Source: Bactericera cockerelli (lineage: Eukaryota > Arthropoda > Insecta > Hemiptera > Triozidae). Taken from it: a DNA stretch of 64,000 nucleotides. Location of the stretch: NCBI GenBank assembly GCA_024516035.1, contig CM044965.1, positions 27,480,425-27,544,424 of the forward strand, given 5' to 3'. Positions 31,866 to 43,199 of this stretch are shown here, one piece after another. Made by a program: the position numbers and the translations under genes. How positions within the stretch are numbered: the stretch's first letter is position 1; each line of letters starts with the position of its first letter. A model generated the notes under the pieces. It was not told the DNA's origin. It did not search any database and worked only from the letters and a program-made list of their open reading frames with translations.

Positions 31866-33321
31866 CATACATTCCCCCACTCGCGAGAGGAATGGGGAGA
31901 ATAATTATTAAAGTGCGCACTTTAGCTCTCTTTGCACTAGGTCAGGGATGCTTTCCTCTTTGCGTTTCTCTTTGTTTTGTTTTTAATTTACTTCAGTTGT
32001 GTCAGTTTTAATTTCTCGATTCTTCCTCTTAATATTTGGTTTGTTTGTTTTGACGTTTTTGCTGATTTTTATTTGAGTATTTGTGTTGTTTTTGATTTTA
32101 TGAATTGTGTGAATTGTTTATGTCGTATGAGTGTATGTTTGCGATGTATTTGTTATTTTTTCTAATGGTTGTTTATGTTGTTGGTTGTGATAGCGTCTTT
32201 TTGTCGTTTTGATTTTTTTGTGGTTTGATTTTCTTGAGGATGTTCATTTTGCTCTTATTGTATTGTTCAAGTTCTTGTTGCTTTTATAGTTATTTTTTAA
32301 TGCACCAAATTACTAGGTTTTGTCGAAAGAAATGTTGGGCTGAAAATTTCTGAAATGTCATCTTGAGTACCTTCGGAAAGTTTCTGACTTATTTATGGAG
32401 GAGACCTTGTTATTATTCCAAATGACCGGTATTTAGGCTCATGTCCTTATCATCAATACCTACTTTGTGTTTTGTCCAAGTTGTAATGAAGAATTGATAT
32501 TTTTTTCTCTCTGCGTTTATTCATTTCACTCTAATAAACCTTATTTATTCCAATAACTGAGTAAAGTTAGATCTCTCATTTATTACTAATGTGATTAATG
32601 ACAGAGATTACCCTAGTCGTAATTGCGCTATTTTTTAATAAATAATCTCTATTTTTATATTGGTATTTTCTTTACCTTTCATATTTTTTTGGTATGTTCC
32701 TTTATATGCTCATTGTTTCTTATTTTTCCTCCTCTCTATCATATTTGTTTCCCTCTATGCTCATATTTCTTTTCTTTTTTCTGTCTTCAATATCTCTTTT
32801 TCCTTCTTCTCCATGTTGAATCCAGCATTTTTTCTGCATGCCGTACGTGACAATATGTTTGGAACACGGACGTGTGTTCTGTGTAGTTTCTCCCATGTTC
32901 ACACAGAGCACAGAGTAATGACATCGTGCTACGAACATCAATGTTTGCCATCCGTAACGAGGAAGAAAGCGGAGATATTTGAACAGAATTTGATTTCTTC
33001 TTTACTCTCTTTTTTTTTTGAAGAAGTATAATTCATGTTTTATTTTTTTAACTATAACATTGAGAAAGCTAATATCTTCTGGATTGATGAATTTCCTGTG
33101 TATTAGCAATCTACCAAAGATAGACAGCCGCTATTGTATATATTTTAAATATTACGAATAATTTGTTTAAAAAAAAACTTGTCCCAGGGACTGTCCTTCT
33201 GGAAGGGAACCGGAAGTTTATGTTACTCTCTTAACACGGCCACCTCAGTAGCTCGATCGATAAAGTGGTGGACTCAACATCTATAGGTCGGGGATTTGTT
33301 TTTCTAGTATAGAAAATATTT

Positions 33322-33756
33322 TGGGCGAAATCAATAGACAAAATTGAGTTCTTAAGTCATGGCTTGGAACTAGTTTTCCCTCAATCACGACAGTACGCAA
33401 ATTGAGACTTAGCGCCAAGGAGGCATTTAAAAACGTCTATTAAATTTGACTGTACTTAGACTCAGACGAAAATAAGTAACTATCGAGTAAGTACAATAAA
33501 ATTAAATTAATTTTTTTTTTTTAAATACTGTCTTTTCACAAAATGAAACCTATGTGTCTTTTCACAAAATGAAACATTCATACAGGGCTTTGTTGTTCAT
33601 TTGTGCAAAGACTAGGGGCGGAATTATTAGACGTTTATGTAATACCTCTGTGGAGCTAAGTCTCGTTTTTCGTATTGTCTTAGATGGGGAAAGCCGACAC
33701 TAAGTCATGACTGAAGTTCTCAATTTTGTCTCTTAACTTCGCCCTTGGTATTTGGA
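33322..33756. mobile_element. Inverted-repeat (foldback) element, family H, full length
   Basis: The left arm starts GGGCGAAATCAATAGACAAA and the right arm ends with its imperfect reverse complement TTTGTCTCTTAACTTCGCCC. The arms (about 33322-33433 and 33627-33756) also share AGACGTTTxxxTAATxCCTC, GCTAAGTCTC and AAGTCATGxCT in inverted order. The core has no coding capacity. Single arms recur at 4525-4607, 63421-63720 and 63925-63975. Likely a MITE-like DNA element; the superfamily is unknown. Confidence 0.6.
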
Positions 33757-34465
33757 ATTCCGCTTGGAAATAATTAGCACGTTTTCTGAAGCATAAACTA
33801 CTCTGACTAGAATTGACTATTTTTTGGTGTTTCCAGGTTCAGTGCAAGGTTTTTCTTTAGCTCCTCTAACCTTTTCAATCTTTTCGTTAGATACTAGTCA
33901 TAGGTTCGTGGCATCAGTCAGTCATTAGGTATGTTTAAGAGAAGCCGCAATAGGGCCTTTCTTTATATCTCAGCTATTTGCATTGTTTTAATAAAGCGTT
34001 TCACAAGTTCTACAATCTACTACTTCTGATAATTTCTAAAATTTATATTTTAAATCTTATCCATGTAAGCAAGTTTTTATACCTACATTATAATTTTTAG
34101 TATCTTTTTAAATAGTCCATAGCCAAAATCTTTAAATTGTTCAAATCTGATATCATTTGAGCCTACTACTCCATTGTTCTTCATATTACATACGACTTAT
34201 GTGCAAAAAGTTGAAAATCACAACTTTAATAACAGAAGAGAGACTAACTTAAGGCCTCAAGGACTTCATTGGTAGTAAAGGTTTTTTTCCCCATTGCTCG
34301 AGTTTTGTGCTATGCTTGGTGGAACTCGTCATCTTACATCTCATGTATGTTCGATATTCCTCTACTTCTTTTTCAGCTCCAGTCTTTTTTGTATTTATTT
34401 TTTCCTACATCAGAGAGCTTATCTTGAATTTCCTTCTCAATTTTCTGTCTCTCTTCCTCTCTCAA

Positions 34466-34535
34466 CTTTTCCGATAGCTCACTGTTCACATTTCTCTTTC
34501 TCTCTCTCTCTCTTTCTCTCTCTTTTTTTGCTTTC
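34466..34535. repeat. Pyrimidine microsatellite module
   Basis: ACTTTTCCGATAGCTCACTG then TTCACATTTCTCTTT and (CT)n. The same leader precedes another pyrimidine tract at 35267-35340. Confidence 0.7.
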
Positions 34536-34674
34536 CACCCCTTTATATTATATTCAACGTACTCCGCACATAGGTCTCTTTGCCTGGTTTCTTCTATAGG
34601 ATGTCTGCAAATTACTGTCGCCAAATTTTTGGTAATAGTACTAGTTTAAAAAAATTGGGAGTAATAGTAGTTTT

Positions 34675-34760
34675 TTTTTAAACTCTTTATTTAAATTTAT
34701 TCACCTAAATCACAAAGGGTGGGATTATTGCTTAAGGCAATCTCTACCATCCAACCCATG
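34675..34760 (-). mobile_element. LINE 3'-end fragment
   Basis: The minus strand has GGTTGGATGGTAGAGATTGC, CTTAAGCAATAATCCCACCC and an A-rich end, like 21858-22062. A family-A SINE tail (TCCACTAAAGAGTGTTATTA) lies next to it at 34885-34915. Confidence 0.5.
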
Positions 34761-35589
34761 ACTTTGCACATCTTAAAAACACTTGCACACAAAAACACCA
34801 CTTTGGTGTCATTGCATCAGTTGATTTTTTGGTGAAAGATGACTTTTTTTAGTTACATTTCTGAAATACAGTAAATGAGACTTATCTTCCACTAAAGAGT
34901 GTTATTATTATTATTGCATTGCAAACTGTATAAAAGAAACTACAAGTCTTTTAAAAATCCAGCTTTCCAAGCATGTATTTATACCCATTCCAATAACATT
35001 AGTGAGATTTCTTTTGTTCAAAAACGTCCAGTGAGGTAAAAACCAACCCCTAACCCCCTCGGTTCCTTATTTTGTGACATTTGCTAATCCTCGGAAAACC
35101 AAGGAAGTCTAAGGTTATTGGGGGCTTTGGGGTCAAGTAGGGGGTTAATGTTGCAAAAAATACATGAATTATAGTTAAAATGCCTTCTCTGCCGAATATT
35201 AAAAAACCCTCATCGGAATATAGATTTTTCTGTCACATTTTCGGTACAGCCTATATTTCTGAAAGACTTTTCCGATAACTCAATGTTCACTTTTCCTTCT
35301 CTCTATTTCTTCTTACTCTTTTTCTTCATCTTTTTTCGAGCTAACATAATATTCCGTTGAAAGTAATGGTAGATGTGAAACCTATTTGCAATCTACGGGA
35401 TGGATCAAACGCGAAATCAGAGAAAGAAGAAGGTGATTATATAGACTGTGACTTTTTATTTCATATTTCAGTATTAAATTTAGTGATTTTGTAAATTGAA
35501 ATAGAAAACACGTAAAATTTCATGAAAGTGGTCCTCTCACTGTACTTTTGCCGTCCCACTGTTTGTAGTTCACAACAAATAGTCGTGTC

Positions 35590-35591
35590 TA

Positions 35592-35627
<36 letters not shown>
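35590..35627 (+). repeat. Poly(A) run of about 37-38
   Basis: A long A homopolymer following TCTAAAATT. On its right lies an unidentified segment (GGAGCCTAAGACATTGGATC, CACCGTGATTTAGGTATCAC) ending in (ATT)n at about 35727-35737. Retroposition is the likely source of the run. Confidence 0.8.
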
Positions 35628-35630
<3 letters not shown>

Positions 35631-36002
35631 ACATGAAAGGAGCCTAAGACATTGGATCTAGGCGTCCATATAATCCTCTCACCACCGTGATTTAGGTATC
35701 ACGGACCTATCTCACGGACACGTAATTATTATTATTAAAAATAAAACAAAACAGAGCTTTCTGTACCTATGTGTTTTAATAAGTTATGAAATGCCCATCC
35801 TGTACTTTTTCTTTCTAACACCCTTATTTTTCTAATTTTTCAATGACACCCTGTATTTTTTCCTCGCATATCTGAAAGAGTTGCATTATGCCTGTCTTTT
35901 GAAGGAAAACTCAAATTGTATATTATGTTTGAGATACCTTTTTTTCAAAATGGCTGCCACACACTCACATCTCGGATATGATAAGTCGGAAAGCATAGGT
36001 AA

Positions 36003-36215
36003 GAAGTATGTGCATTATCATAATAGTATGTGCTTAAAATAAATATAAGCTTATAGTTATAGTATGTGTGCTGAAAATATATAAGCTTAAAGTTATAGTA
36101 TGTGCTTAAAATATAAAAGTATATCGTTATAGTATGTGCTGATAGTATATAAGCTTATAGTTATAGTATGTGCTTGAAATAGAAAAAGAATAATATAATG
36201 TAGTCATGGTATGTG
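36003..36215. repeat. Degenerate tandem repeat around TATAGTATGTGCT
   Basis: About six copies of a 30-45 bp unit with the core TTATAGTATGTGCT followed by variable AAAATATAAGCTTA. Confidence 0.75.
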
Positions 36216-36479
36216 CTTGATAAAAATGCATAAATAAATATGTATAAATAAATCCTATTTTTTTATTATAATTTTTTTTCGCCATCTCTTAGAAATTGAA
36301 CACAAAGGAGTAAGAAAGAAATGAATCTGATTATTTCTCTCTCAAAAAAAGGATACCTTTCTATTTCCTAAATAATTTTTACTCGAAAAAAGAAAAGAAA
36401 TAAATATGTGGAAGATAAAGTATTCTCCGGTCATTATGGTCAATATACAAAAGATAGCGAAAACTTAATAGTGATAATG

Positions 36480-36706
36480 TAGTGCACTGGTAGTCAAGTG
36501 GTTAACGCGCTAGTCTGGTAATCCAAGTAGCGTAGGGATCCGTTGGTTCGAATCCCACCCAGTGCACGAATTTTTCCTCATTAATTTGAGTTTGTGACCA
36601 CATAATAATAAGACTCTGAGGGTTAAATAGTAGAAAATGGTTTGAGCGTTAACCTCGCCTGGTGATTACCTTCCACTAAAGAATAATAATTATTATTATT
36701 ATTAGT
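36480..36706 (+). mobile_element. tRNA-derived SINE (family A), full copy
   Basis: Starts GTGCACTGGTAGTCAAGTGG (A box), then TTAACGCGCTAGTCTGGTAA, GGTTCGAATCCCACC (B box) and CCAGTGCAC. The body has AATAATAAGACTCTGAGGGT, GTTAACCTCGCCTGGTG and TACCTTCCACTAAAGAAT, ending in (ATT)n. The first and last 9 bases of the head pair exactly, so it can fold like a tRNA with an acceptor stem. Embedding in the repeat argues against a functional tRNA gene. Confidence 0.8.
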
Positions 36707-36854
36707 GTAATGGGACGCCCTGTCTCTAACCGACAGTCTGAATGAAGCACTACTATAACTATACGATGATTGCAAATGAATGATAGCGAAAAACAAAAGA
36801 AAGCGAACAACCAAAAGATAAACGAAGAAAAAAGACCTAGTACTAAATAGAATG

Positions 36855-36995
36855 GGGTTCGGTGGAAGAGAAAGCCTCAGGCTTTAACCTCGCCCTTGGT
36901 TCACTACATATTATATTGTGTTCTTTTTTTTTTTCATGTTATATTTTCTTGAATGTATCATGACGTAGTTGACCAATAAAGTGTTAAATAATTAT
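36855..36995 (+). mobile_element. LINE 3'-end fragment
   Basis: GGTTCGGTGGAAGAGAAAGC, then a T-rich segment, CAATAAAGTGTTAAATAATT and ATAATAATA. It matches the order of the minus-strand copy at 21858-22062. Confidence 0.55.
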
Positions 36996-38039
36996 AATAA
37001 TATACCTTGCTTATGCTGCCCTGATAAGACTGAAAAGATCTTTTACTCCAGCAGTCAAACAAGTCTTGCATATTTTTTAGGTAAATTGGAAAAGTTAACA
37101 GTTATCATCAAAATAATTATGGCTTACGATATCAAAGAAAATAATACACCAATAAAAGAAGTTGCAAAGGAGAGGTAAAAGACCAGTTTTACCATCAAAT
37201 TAGGTAGTCACTGTAGACAGTAGGGAAATTTGAAACAAAACAAATCTACAACTTCGTCTTATTTAGTTCATCTTTTGTTAATCTTTATTTTAATCCTTTA
37301 AATATTTTTTAATGCAATACTCGTATATAATTGTTTAATTTTATTGTACTCTTGTATACACGCCTGTTGATTTTTTTTTTTTTAATTCAGAATTTTTCTT
37401 CAGATGAAAAAAAAATTAAATTTAATTTCTTTTTTATTTATTCACATTCTTTTTATTTCTTATTTATTTACATACATTTTACTTCTTCACTTTATTCAAA
37501 GTTCAAATTCGGCGTTGAATTTTGAATTTCTACCCTTGCGTTTAGGACGTGTTTGAATTCTTAGATTATTGACGAGGGAAAGAAACAAGGGATTGAATAA
37601 GGAAGAGCGCAAAATTGGAAAGAAGAGAGAGTCCAGGTAAAATTTCTCACTTTTCTGTTTGTTTGAAATACGGAGGTTAGTTGAAGTCATAGATGTTTAG
37701 GACTACATTGTTTAGGAATTTAAAAGCATTAATAAAAAATATCAAAATTTATACTTTTGATACCCAAATATCGATAACTTGTAAGTAAAAATACCACTAA
37801 AAAGTTCAATGTGAAGCAATGTAAAAAAAAAAACATTAAGTAAAAGAAACCCTTCAATGGAACCGTAGCTTCTATAATCGAGCCTATCAAACCACATAAA
37901 TTCAGTAGGTCAACACTCACCAAAGCCTTCGAAATTCTAATTCATACCCTGATGGCCCAGAAAAAAATCAATGGCAATGACCTGATTCCCTAACCTATTA
38001 AACAAAGTTCACCTTCATTTTTTCTTTCATTAAAAAACA

Positions 38040-38770
38040 ACACCTCCCTTCTTCTCTCTCTTTCCCTCTTCTCCTTGTTGTTTTTTTCCTCATTCTCTCT
38101 CTCTCATCCCACTGAGTTCAGTTTCATTCATTTAAATTTTGCCCCCTCCTCTCATTCCAGCAAAGTTTTTATTACCGTCTGTATTTAGCGCTCTTGCCTG
38201 TCTCTTTCTCTCTCTTTTTTTCAACCAGCTTCTTCTTTCTTTCCTTCTCTCCCTGCTTCTTTCTCTTACTTATTGCCTCCTTTTTCCTGTTCCTACCTCT
38301 TTTTCTTTCTTCCTGCCTCTTTCTCACCTCCTCTACCTGCATCTTTTTCTTTCTTCCTGCCTCTTTCTTTCCTCCTCTACCTGCCTCTTTTTTTTCCTGC
38401 ATCTTTCTTTACTCCTTTACCTGCCTCTTTTTCTTTCTTCTTGCCTCTTTTTGTCTTCCTCTACCTGTCTTTTTTTTCCTTCTTCTTGCCTCTTTCTTTC
38501 CTTCTCCACCTGCCTCTGCCTCTTTCTCTTTCTTATTGCCTCTTTTTCTTTTTTCCTGCCTTTTTCTCTTTTTTCCTGCCTCTTTCTTTCCTCCTCTACC
38601 TGCCTCTTTTCTTTTTTTCGAATTGTCTTTCCCTTTCCCATTCTCTTTTCTTTGATTTCCTCCATCTGTCTCTCTTTATTTTATTATCTGCCTATTTTTA
38701 CTTTTTTGGTTTCTATTCTTCTAATTCTTCTTGTTTTGTTATTTTTTTCTCTCTCTTTGACTAAATTTGT
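38040..38770. repeat. Pyrimidine-rich tract with a CTGCCTCTTT tandem repeat
   Basis: The plus strand carries many copies of CTACCTGCCTCTTTTTCTTT and TTCCTGCCTCTTTC. Long S/L/F frames on the plus strand and K/R/E frames on the minus strand are composition artefacts. Confidence 0.85.
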
Positions 38771-38899
38771 CGTTCCTTTTCAACTTTCTTTTTCTACATT
38801 ACCTAATCATCTTTCTGTCGCTTTTTTTTTCTTTTGTTTAATTATGCTGTTCTTGTCTGATGCTATTTACTTATCTTTCCTATTTCTTCTATTTTATTT

Positions 38900-39945
38900 C
38901 TGCTACTAGTTCTTCTGATGCATCTGTTCCATGTATTTTGTTATTTACTGAAGTTTCTTTATACTAGATGCATTAGGTACCTAGTCTTTCACACCATTTA
39001 CACCTTCTTTTTCTTCTCAACATATGGATGAATATTATAGTTACCTATGTACATATATTTTTGCTGATAAAATTTCATAATTTCATGACTCTTAACTTTT
39101 TCTCACTAGATTAGATATATATTATTGCCTCTGGTATTTCTTTAGTGAACTGCTATCAAGGTCTCTGTATACTTTCACCATTTCTTCTTCAATTACTTTC
39201 AACAAAATACGAGTACTCCTTTGTCCTCTGCCTGTATTGAGAGGACAAAGTATGGGCTCTAGATATTGAATAAAGTATTATTGTTGCTCATCGGTATAAA
39301 CGAGATGAAAGTTCTCAAAATTTCATCAAAATAATTATATTATACTGCGATTATCACGAATTACGTTCTTTTATATTCCTTCAATTATGATTTATAATCA
39401 TTTTCAAACTAACTAGGAATTTTTCTGTATATTTCCTATCTAACTATCTCTCTCTTTCTGTCTCGTACTCATGAATATGTTCCATCCTATTCATATACGT
39501 AATATTGTGAGTCACAATTCTACATTTCTGTGTATATAGGGTCCTTAGAAGGAAGACATCACCGGCATGAAACACAAGTTCTTTTTATTATTATTATGAA
39601 CAGTATCACAACTAAAGTTGTAGTTTTATTTACATAATAGGTACATATTTTATACAATATAGGTACATGTAGTATACAAAGTATTTATATAAAACTAGGT
39701 AGGTACATTATACATAGAAATTACAAAAGAGAAATATTTTGAATCATGAGCTTTGTATATGATATTACTATATGGCAGATAACTGTAATTTTAGTGTCAC
39801 TATCACCACTCAGAAACATTCCATTCTGCCTATTCTAGATCTTTATAGAACCACTTATTCATGAATTTTATGAACCCGCAACATGATATTTTGTAATTAC
39901 AAAGCTAAGTTAGCAAGTCACAATCAACAGGACTATGTATAAACA
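38900..39945. other. AT-rich non-coding DNA
   Basis: No gene recognised. The part near 39580-39730 resembles a LINE 3' end on the minus strand (ATTATTATTATG followed by TTTATTTACATAATAGG), but without a diagnostic module. Confidence 0.5.
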
Positions 39946-39949
39946 GGCA

Positions 39950-40402
39950 TTTAGGGATTTAAGATTAAAAACATGAAACATTTCTACTATAAAATTACAA
40001 AAATAAGAATGCAAACATCCGATATTCACTGTGTATGAAGGTTTTCAAGGAAAGTGGTGAGGGTTTGGCCTTAAGGTGTTTGTATAAGTGATCTATCTTC
40101 AATAGTGTTTAGGGATTTAAGATTAAAAACATGAAACATTTCTACAATAAAAATTACAAAAATAAGAATGCTAACATCCGATATTCACTGTGTATGAAGG
40201 TTTTCAAGGAAAGTGGTGAGGGTTTGGCCATTAAGGTGTTTGTATAAGTGATATCTATCTTCAATAGTTTAGGGATTTAAGATTAAAAACATGAAACATT
40301 TCTACAATAAAAATTACAAAAATAAGAATGCAAACATCCGATATTCACTGTGTATGAAGGTTTTCAAGGAAAGTGGTGAGGGTTTGGCCATTAAGGTGTT
40401 TT
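39950..40402. repeat. Three-copy tandem repeat, unit about 160 bp
   Basis: Units begin TTTAGGGATTTAAGATTAAA at about 39950, 40108 and 40268. Each contains ACATCCGATATTCACTGTGT and GTGGTGAGGGTTTGGCC. The third unit is shortened to about 135 bp. Copies differ by only a few bases, so the expansion is fairly recent. Confidence 0.9.
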
Positions 40403-41194
40403 CTCATTTTCTGTATAATATGATGTACAATTGTACATTATATAGAATCGTTTCAATCTGAAAAATATAATTGAACATATTTTTCATATTGAAAGAAGTT
40501 TCACATGTTTTAAGCGTAAAACGATCATCTTACCAAATACATTGGACGAAGTACCCTTGAATTGGCAAAATTGTCTCTTTGAATTGCAATGAAAATCCTA
40601 TAGATCACAATACAATACTCTCTGTTTATCCTGCAAGAATGAGACGAAAGCGTCCCTTTACTCTCTAAGTCTGAACAAAGTATAATCGTCTAAAGAAAGT
40701 CTCATAATGGCTACATTACCCCAATAGCTAACCTTTTATATTAAAATATTCTCATATAAACAAAACGAAAATTCAAGAGAACCTACTGCAAACTTACTTC
40801 CATTCAATCATATTTCTACTCCTATACTGGTAAGAAATATGACTAAAAATAAGTTATTGATTACCTCAATAGCTAACCCTTTATTTTGAAATATTCAGAT
40901 ATATGAAAAAAAGAGAAGAAATAGGAAAACGACAAGAAGAATTTGAATAGAACGAAACCTTGTCAGACATTGTAGACGTGACGGTTGAAGCTGGATATTG
41001 AAATAGAAAAGATACGAAAGAAAAATACCATGACATAAAAAATATAATAAAAAGTGAGTAAATGTCATAATACTCTGGTTTTAGACATTTAGATGAACGA
41101 AAACATTACCTTAAACATTTGAAATGGTTATCCGAATTATATTATTATATGTCACAATAATCACTAGAACAATGTATTATTTTTCTTCAATAGG

Positions 41195-41245
41195 ATTTGA
41201 ACTACTGTCCTCTTAGTTACAAGTCCACCTTAACATTCGAGATTT
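41195..41245 (-). mobile_element. SINE family C head fragment
   Basis: The minus strand has GGACTTGTAACTAAGAGGAC and GTAGTTCAAATCC, matching the anticodon-arm and B-box region of family C. The rest is decayed. Confidence 0.4.
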
Positions 41246-42205
41246 TGTTATAAGTTGAAAACATACACTTAACTACTTAACTTACATGTCATTAGGCGCT
41301 CTAGCTAGACAGGTCAATCGCGCCGATTTTCTGGTGTATAATGCAAGAATTCAGATTTTTGAATTTTCAGACAACTTAGAAGGAAATCAGAACTTTAAAG
41401 ATATAAACTTCGCTTATATCTGTTTTTCCTGAGCATTTACAATTTTTATGCAATTGTTTGAAATTACTCCCAATTTCTATTTGCCAGTCTCTCCATATTT
41501 AACAAGGATTTCCTCAGTTTCCTCTCATTTTATTCATCTTATGGAAAGTAGTTGCTTCAGTTCTTCACTCTTGAAAATGTTTTTTTTTTACATGGCTCAG
41601 TTGTTTTTTTACATGGCTCAATTTTACACCCATCGCTTTAAAAGTGTAAGTATTTTCCTATTCACTTCATGACTATCTTTTCTAACACCTTCACTTCTAC
41701 CTTTACAAATATCTTCAAATTTTTGTGCCAGTGAATTCATAGTAGTAGATGCATCAAGTCATCCTGTAAAGATATGAGAGAACAGAAGACGCATGCACTC
41801 TGCATGCAAATGCAACGTTCTTCCGTATAATCCAACTCTGTAATATCTTCACATTTTTGCCTCTTCAACTGTTATTTTATTCTTATAGTTGAAGAAGCTC
41901 AACTATAGGTACATTCGCAATATATTTCTTCTTTTTCCCTATATAAGATCCTATCATAGAGAGAAACAGAGATATATAGTGAGAGAGAACGACAGAGTTA
42001 TACGTAAAGGAAAATAAATTGCTTTCACAAGAGAAAGAGAGAGAGAGAGCTGTCTATCCCATGTATAATATAAATAGTAAGAGTGAAGCACTCATGTGAA
42101 AACATTGTAATGTGTAGCAACAATCAATCGAGAAAAGTAAGAGAGAGAGAAAGGGAGAGTGGGAGAAAAGAAAAATTGGAAGCCATATTGGTTTATATCG
42201 TACAG

Positions 42206-42219
42206 GTTACCATGGCAAC
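42206..42219. promoter_or_regulatory. X-box motif (RFX-type), site 2
   Basis: GTTACCATGGCAAC fits the RFX X-box consensus GTHNYYATRRNAAC and is close to the optimal palindrome. It lies between a purine-rich (AGAG)n tract and a pyrimidine-rich tract. No adjacent gene start is recognised. Confidence 0.35.
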
Positions 42220-42699
42220 TTCAATTTTCCCCTCTTCCATACCCACCCTCACCCACAGAAAAGAAAATCTATGTATATTTCGGAAAAAGGATTCCCCCTT
42301 CCTCCCCACTCCCGGTCTTTTCATATGTGATATTTGAGATTGTAGGACTGTGTGTTTGTTCAATAACTACAAGGTATAGTTTCCCCTTCTCTCCCTTAAT
42401 CTCCCTCCCCTCTTCTCTTTCTCCTGTTCCTTCTTCCTTTAATCCAGCATAGAATTTGCTTTTCCGAATTTTCCTCTACTCTTGTGAGCTTTCAATGCTT
42501 TTGACTCTTGCTGTTCTTCGAACTAACTTTGAAATCGCATAAATTTTAATGTTATTCGAGGGGATAGCTTTGTATTTTGGATGTATGTAGGTACACATGA
42601 TTACAGAGACAAGGTTGATTTAGGAACATACTAGAAATGTCTGAAATACTCTTAATTGCAGATGTCAGATTAATGCAGAGATACAATTTGTTTTTGATA

Positions 42700-43190
42700 A
42701 TATCAGAACTACAATTCGGTAAGGATGATCAAACAAAAATTTAGTGAAAATTTCAGAACTACAGTTTAAAAATTGTAGAAATATTTGTTAGAGGTGATGT
42801 CAGAACTACAGATCACTTAAATAGGAGAAATATTGTTTAGTGGAGATGTCAGAATATTACAGTTTAGTGGAGATGTAAGAACTACAGTTTAGTTGAGATG
42901 TCAGAACTACAGTTTAGTGGAGATGTCAAAACCACAGTCTAGTGGAGATGTCAGAACTACAATTTAGTGGAGATGTCAGAACTACAGTTTAGTTGAGATG
43001 TTAGAACTACAGTTTAGTGGAGATTTCAGAACTACAGTCTAGTGGAGATGTCAGAACTGCATATTAATGGAGATACCAAAACTACAGTTTTTTGAAGACA
43101 TCAGAACTACAATCCAGTGGATATTCCAGAGCTCTAGTTTAGTGTAAATCTTAACTAAAGTTTAGTGAAGACGTCAGAACTACAGTTTAG
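42700..43190. repeat. 25-bp minisatellite, array 2
   Basis: About 18-20 degenerate copies of the unit GTCAGAACTACAGTTTAGTG followed by GAGAT, the same unit as at 8170-8500. The outer units are more diverged than the central ones, as is usual when unequal exchange homogenises the middle. Confidence 0.85.
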
Positions 43191-43199
43191 ATCTAACTA

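Noticed and set aside
32660..33031. 123-codon plus-strand ORF as a gene
   Set aside because: The first half is a T/C-rich low-complexity segment and the second half has no recognisable domain or splice context.
38139..38909. 256-codon S/L/F ORF and its K/R/E antisense ORFs
   Set aside because: Composition artefact of a CTGCCTCTTT tandem repeat.
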